A stretch of 7,974 nucleotides of DNA. Source: JAOUEA01 sp031364965. Lineage in GTDB: Bacteria > Actinomycetota > UBA4738 > HRBIN12. Shown here in pieces: positions 6,701 through 7,974 of this stretch. The DNA is taken from contig JANLXF010000163.1 of the NCBI GenBank assembly GCA_031364965.1, positions 1 through 7,974 on the forward strand, read 5' to 3'. Below the pieces are notes generated by a model. The model was given only the letters and a program-made list of their open reading frames with translations, was not told the DNA's origin and did no database searches. The number at the start of each line of letters is the position of its first letter. The stretch's first letter is position 1. A program made the translations under genes and the position numbers.

Positions 6701-7333
6701 GAGCGGCGTGAGGATCCTCCGTACTTCTGCTCCAATGCCTTCTGCGCCGCGGGGATGGTGTTCGAGTCTCGAGGGGAAGGGCTTCCCGTCGACGAGATGC
6801 TGGGCTACCTCGTTCCTCTCGCCGGTCGGGAGTCCGCGCGGTTGGTCCCTTGGCTCGGCCGACTGCTCGTCGAACGCGGGGAGCTCACGGAGGCGCGCCG
6901 CATCCTCGACCCTCTGCCGTACCAGTGGCGCGTCCATGCCGGCTCCCTGCTCGAAACCCTGGCCGAGCTCCTCGCCGCAGAGGGGCGATGGGACGAGGTT
7001 CCCGGGCTCCTCGAGCGAATGCGGGCGCAGGCGGTCGGAGGGCAGCTCGTCGCCCTCCCGGCCTTCGCCGACCGGCTCGAGGGACGCGCGGCGCTCGCCG
7101 CCGGCGATGCGCCAGGGGCCGCCGACCTCCTCCGAAAGGCGAGCGCGACTTTCGCCGAGATCGGCGCGGTCTGGGAGCAAGCCCGGACGGACCTGTTCGT
7201 CGCCGACGCGTCGCTCGCGCTTGGCGACCCTCACGCCGCCCGCGCACGAGTCGAGGCGGCGATCGAGGCATTCGAGCGGCTGCGCGCAGTCAAGGACCTC
7301 ATGGCAGCGCGTGCACGATCCAGCAAGGACTGA
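3767..7333 (+). CDS. Zinc-ribbon / class III cyclase / STAND-like ATPase / helical-repeat signalling protein
   Basis: A 1188-residue multidomain regulator. Two zinc ribbons open it: C4, C7, C18, C21 and C29, C32, C43, C46. A class III nucleotide cyclase domain spans about 61-238, with metal Asp D70 (LFADVTGST) and D114 (EKFIGDAVMAAFG), purine-specifying K110, and transition-state N189 and R193 (GDTVNAAARL). By alignment to N189, the position normally Asp or Thr that reads the base is M182. An AAA/STAND-like ATPase follows: Walker A GDAGVGKS (287-294), Walker B VIEDIHWAD (421-429), CPSRPDL (451-457) and AEGNPFFLEEIV (509-520). Residues from about 680 are alpha-helical, TPR-like (e.g. ARYRLGAWDEAVADF). 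No C-terminal LuxR HTH is visible, nor any membrane segment, so it should be cytosolic. The frame is open 130 codons further upstream, but domain homology begins at ATG 3767. Likely output is cAMP or control of partners by ATPase switching; the trigger is unknown. Confidence 0.92.
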   Translation: MNACPACGAENPEGARFCASCGTPLASICGSCGAPLPENARFCGACGTSHTPEPNTRANERKLVTVLFADVTGSTALGEQLDPERMREVLDRFFAAMREEIEAEGGTVEKFIGDAVMAAFGVPAAHEDDPARAVRAATRMLRRLNDVNAALSQSHDVALQVRIGVNTGEVLATTEPRPGEAMVTGDTVNAAARLQSVAEPGSIVIGERTARGVRGFRLEDLGSLELKGKAQPVRAFLVADELLLAPERGVPGLRAPMVGRGTELELLRGIYARVAAEGRPNLVTIYGDAGVGKSRLMQEFLAWASKTDPAPQTLRGRCLPYGEGITYSPLAEILKGQAGVLDSDGPEFVLEKIRKAGRDLLTTDVASDPVRATAALAFTVGIEDPEVPFANLDPRHVRTEVHAAWRSYFSALATMGPVVAVIEDIHWADAALLDLLDDLGERARGPILVLCPSRPDLIAVRPEWGGGRRNFSSISLDPLTPEDADVLIHALLAIDDLPPSVHARILERAEGNPFFLEEIVRHLIDEGRIVREGERWRAMAGIEEVQIPDTVQGVLAARIDLLGPEHKRALQGAAVVGRVFWPRPVGLLLGDSAPIDDALRTFEDRELVLSRLGSAIAGEPEYIFKHILTREVAYESIPRRERGTMHALVARWIEETVGDRSREFVELLAHHYATAVRESADEPPADLRSKAFDFLLRASADARSKLVLLKAEQTAEEALSLAASELERSLALEALAETFLTDFRGDLAWRCFRESADARLAATPEDGKTIAYLCARAVDVPTRWPGSMRDVPAESVVRAYLEKGMAHVPEGDSEEQVRLRTAQALWPFGFATQEIGDEEYEEFERIALEAAEEAMRLGRPTLASGALDAAAGVSGSRGLYGRGLEITLRRFPLIPHISDLLEVGDAYAGAAWGACEIGRYDQAVDYASEGIEIVHARGGTLFAGGILHMLAWRCVARYRLGAWDEAVADFDEIRGLLDERREDPPYFCSNAFCAAGMVFESRGEGLPVDEMLGYLVPLAGRESARLVPWLGRLLVERGELTEARRILDPLPYQWRVHAGSLLETLAELLAAEGRWDEVPGLLERMRAQAVGGQLVALPAFADRLEGRAALAAGDAPGAADLLRKASATFAEIGAVWEQARTDLFVADASLALGDPHAARARVEAAIEAFERLRAVKDLMAARARSSKD

Positions 7334-7402
7334 GTCGCTGCTTCGGACAGGTTGGGGGCGGATAACACGCGGTTCCCTGGCATCGCATCTCAGGCGACCG
7401 AC

Positions 7403-7445
7403 CTGGCCACCCGAACGCTACGACCCTGTCGCCGGGTGGCGCCAG
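7403..7445. repeat. Imperfect long-loop inverted repeat, possible terminator
   Basis: CTGGCCACCCG (7403-7413) pairs with CGGGTGG-CG-CCAG (7433-7445), giving an 11-bp GC-rich stem broken by a 2-nt bulge and closed by a 19-nt loop. It lies between the cyclase stop and the next promoter candidate, so it could terminate the cyclase transcript or be an operator for the next gene. No T-tract follows and the loop is long, so function is uncertain. Confidence 0.35.
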
Positions 7446-7459
7446 ACCTGCTGTCGTCG

Positions 7460-7465
7460 TAGGGT
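7460..7465 (+). promoter_or_regulatory. -10 box candidate for the downstream propeller gene
   Basis: TAGGGT fits the TANNNT pattern and lies 28 nt before ATG 7494, which would give a short leader holding the ribosome site. No clear -35 hexamer is visible at the usual 16-18 nt spacing, so this rests on the -10 box and its position. Confidence 0.4.
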
Positions 7466-7479
7466 CGTCACCCCGCATC

Positions 7480-7488
7480 GGAGGAGGG
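7480..7488 (+). promoter_or_regulatory. Strong ribosome binding site
   Basis: GGAGGAGGG, 5 nt before ATG 7494, is the best Shine-Dalgarno sequence in the window and fixes the start of the last gene. It contrasts with the cyclase gene, which has none. Confidence 0.7.
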
Positions 7489-7493
7489 ACCGG

Positions 7494-7974
7494 ATGACGC
7501 TCGCACCGACGACCAAGGCCGGACGACTGAACGCTGTGTTGGCCGTCGCCGCCACTGTGCTCGCGATCGTGCTGTCGTCGGCAGGCACCGTCGTCGCGGC
7601 GAGCACGGCGCCGAAGACGATCCGCGTGAACGTGCGCACGCCGAGCGGCCAGGCGAACTCCGGTGCGATCTACGAGTCCGTCTCGGGAAGCGGCAGGTTC
7701 ATCGCGTTCGAGTCAAACGCCACGAACCTGGTGTCTGGGGACACGAACGGTGTTACGGACGTCTTCGTACGGGACCGCCGTACGCATACCACCACCCGCG
7801 TCAGCGTCCGGTCGAACGGCAATCAGTTCAACGACTGGGTCGGCTACACCGCGATCTCGGTCAACGGCCGGTTCGTCACGTACTGCGGCGACGCCTCGAA
7901 CGCGGTGAAGGGCGACACGAACGGCCATCAAGACGTTTTCGTCCATGATCGCACCACGGGGAAGACGACGCTCG
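7494..7974 (+). CDS. Secreted TolB/PD40-like propeller protein (5' part, runs off the window)
   Basis: The frame is open from ATG 7494 to the window edge, 160 codons, with no stop. Residues 1-36 form a signal peptide: KAGR, a long Ala/Val/Leu core, and a plausible cut after TVVAA. Two copies of a repeat follow with a period of 58 residues: SVSGSGRFIAFESNATNLV with GDTNGVTDVFVRDR (about 62-95), then ISVNGRFVTYCGDASNAVK with GDTNGHQDVFVHDR (about 121-153). This GRF-(I/V)AF plus DTNGxxDVFVxDR pattern is typical of secreted actinobacterial PD40/WD40-like propellers of unknown function. The DxNGxxD stretches resemble calcium-binding loops, which is an inference. Further blades are expected beyond the edge. 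It could be a whole-protein propeller or the N-terminus of a larger surface or enzyme protein. Confidence 0.85.
   Translation, partial: MTLAPTTKAGRLNAVLAVAATVLAIVLSSAGTVVAASTAPKTIRVNVRTPSGQANSGAIYESVSGSGRFIAFESNATNLVSGDTNGVTDVFVRDRRTHTTTRVSVRSNGNQFNDWVGYTAISVNGRFVTYCGDASNAVKGDTNGHQDVFVHDRTTGKTTL

Overview
The window is GC-rich, gene-dense DNA that most resembles a chromosome segment from an uncultured actinobacterium. The pointers are strong G/C bias at third codon positions, GTG starts, TANNNT-type -10 boxes, an apparently leaderless gene, and gene families common in Actinomycetota: a giant zinc-ribbon/cyclase/ATPase protein, TolB-like propellers and a Cys-type sulfatase. This placement is an inference from style; no rRNA or tRNA gene is present to confirm it. 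I see no CRISPR array, insertion sequence, integrase or phage gene.

Layout. (1) Positions 1-26 hold what is probably the last few codons of a gene lying upstream. (2) 117-1755 is a two-gene operon: an ECF-type sigma-70 factor overlapping by 8 nt a membrane-anchored, six-repeat beta-propeller protein that may act as its sensor or anti-sigma partner. A strong hairpin terminator candidate (1776-1803) follows. (3) 1804-1997 has no intact gene, but holds three consecutive hairpins and, just before the sulfatase 3' end, a 19-codon tail that reads like the C-terminus of a class III adenylate/guanylate cyclase, probably the scar of a deleted gene. (4) 1998-3389 on the minus strand is a secreted formylglycine-type sulfatase. 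(5) 3390-3766 is a divergent, gene-free region with a 12-bp perfect inverted repeat and a -10 box placed for leaderless transcription. (6) 3767-7333 encodes a 1188-residue signalling protein: two zinc ribbons, a class III cyclase domain, a STAND/AAA-like ATPase and a long helical-repeat tail. (7) After a 160-nt spacer with an imperfect hairpin and a promoter candidate, a secreted propeller-like protein begins at 7494 and runs off the window.

Taken together this is a sensing and secretion neighbourhood: one likely membrane-to-transcription pair, one likely cyclic-nucleotide/ATPase regulator, and two exported proteins (sulfatase, propeller). Only the sigma/propeller pair is clearly a transcriptional unit; links between the others are not shown by the sequence. 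I found no convincing wholly new system. The points most worth a second look are the sigma/propeller pair, the cyclase scar with its hairpin cluster, and the atypical cyclase active site.
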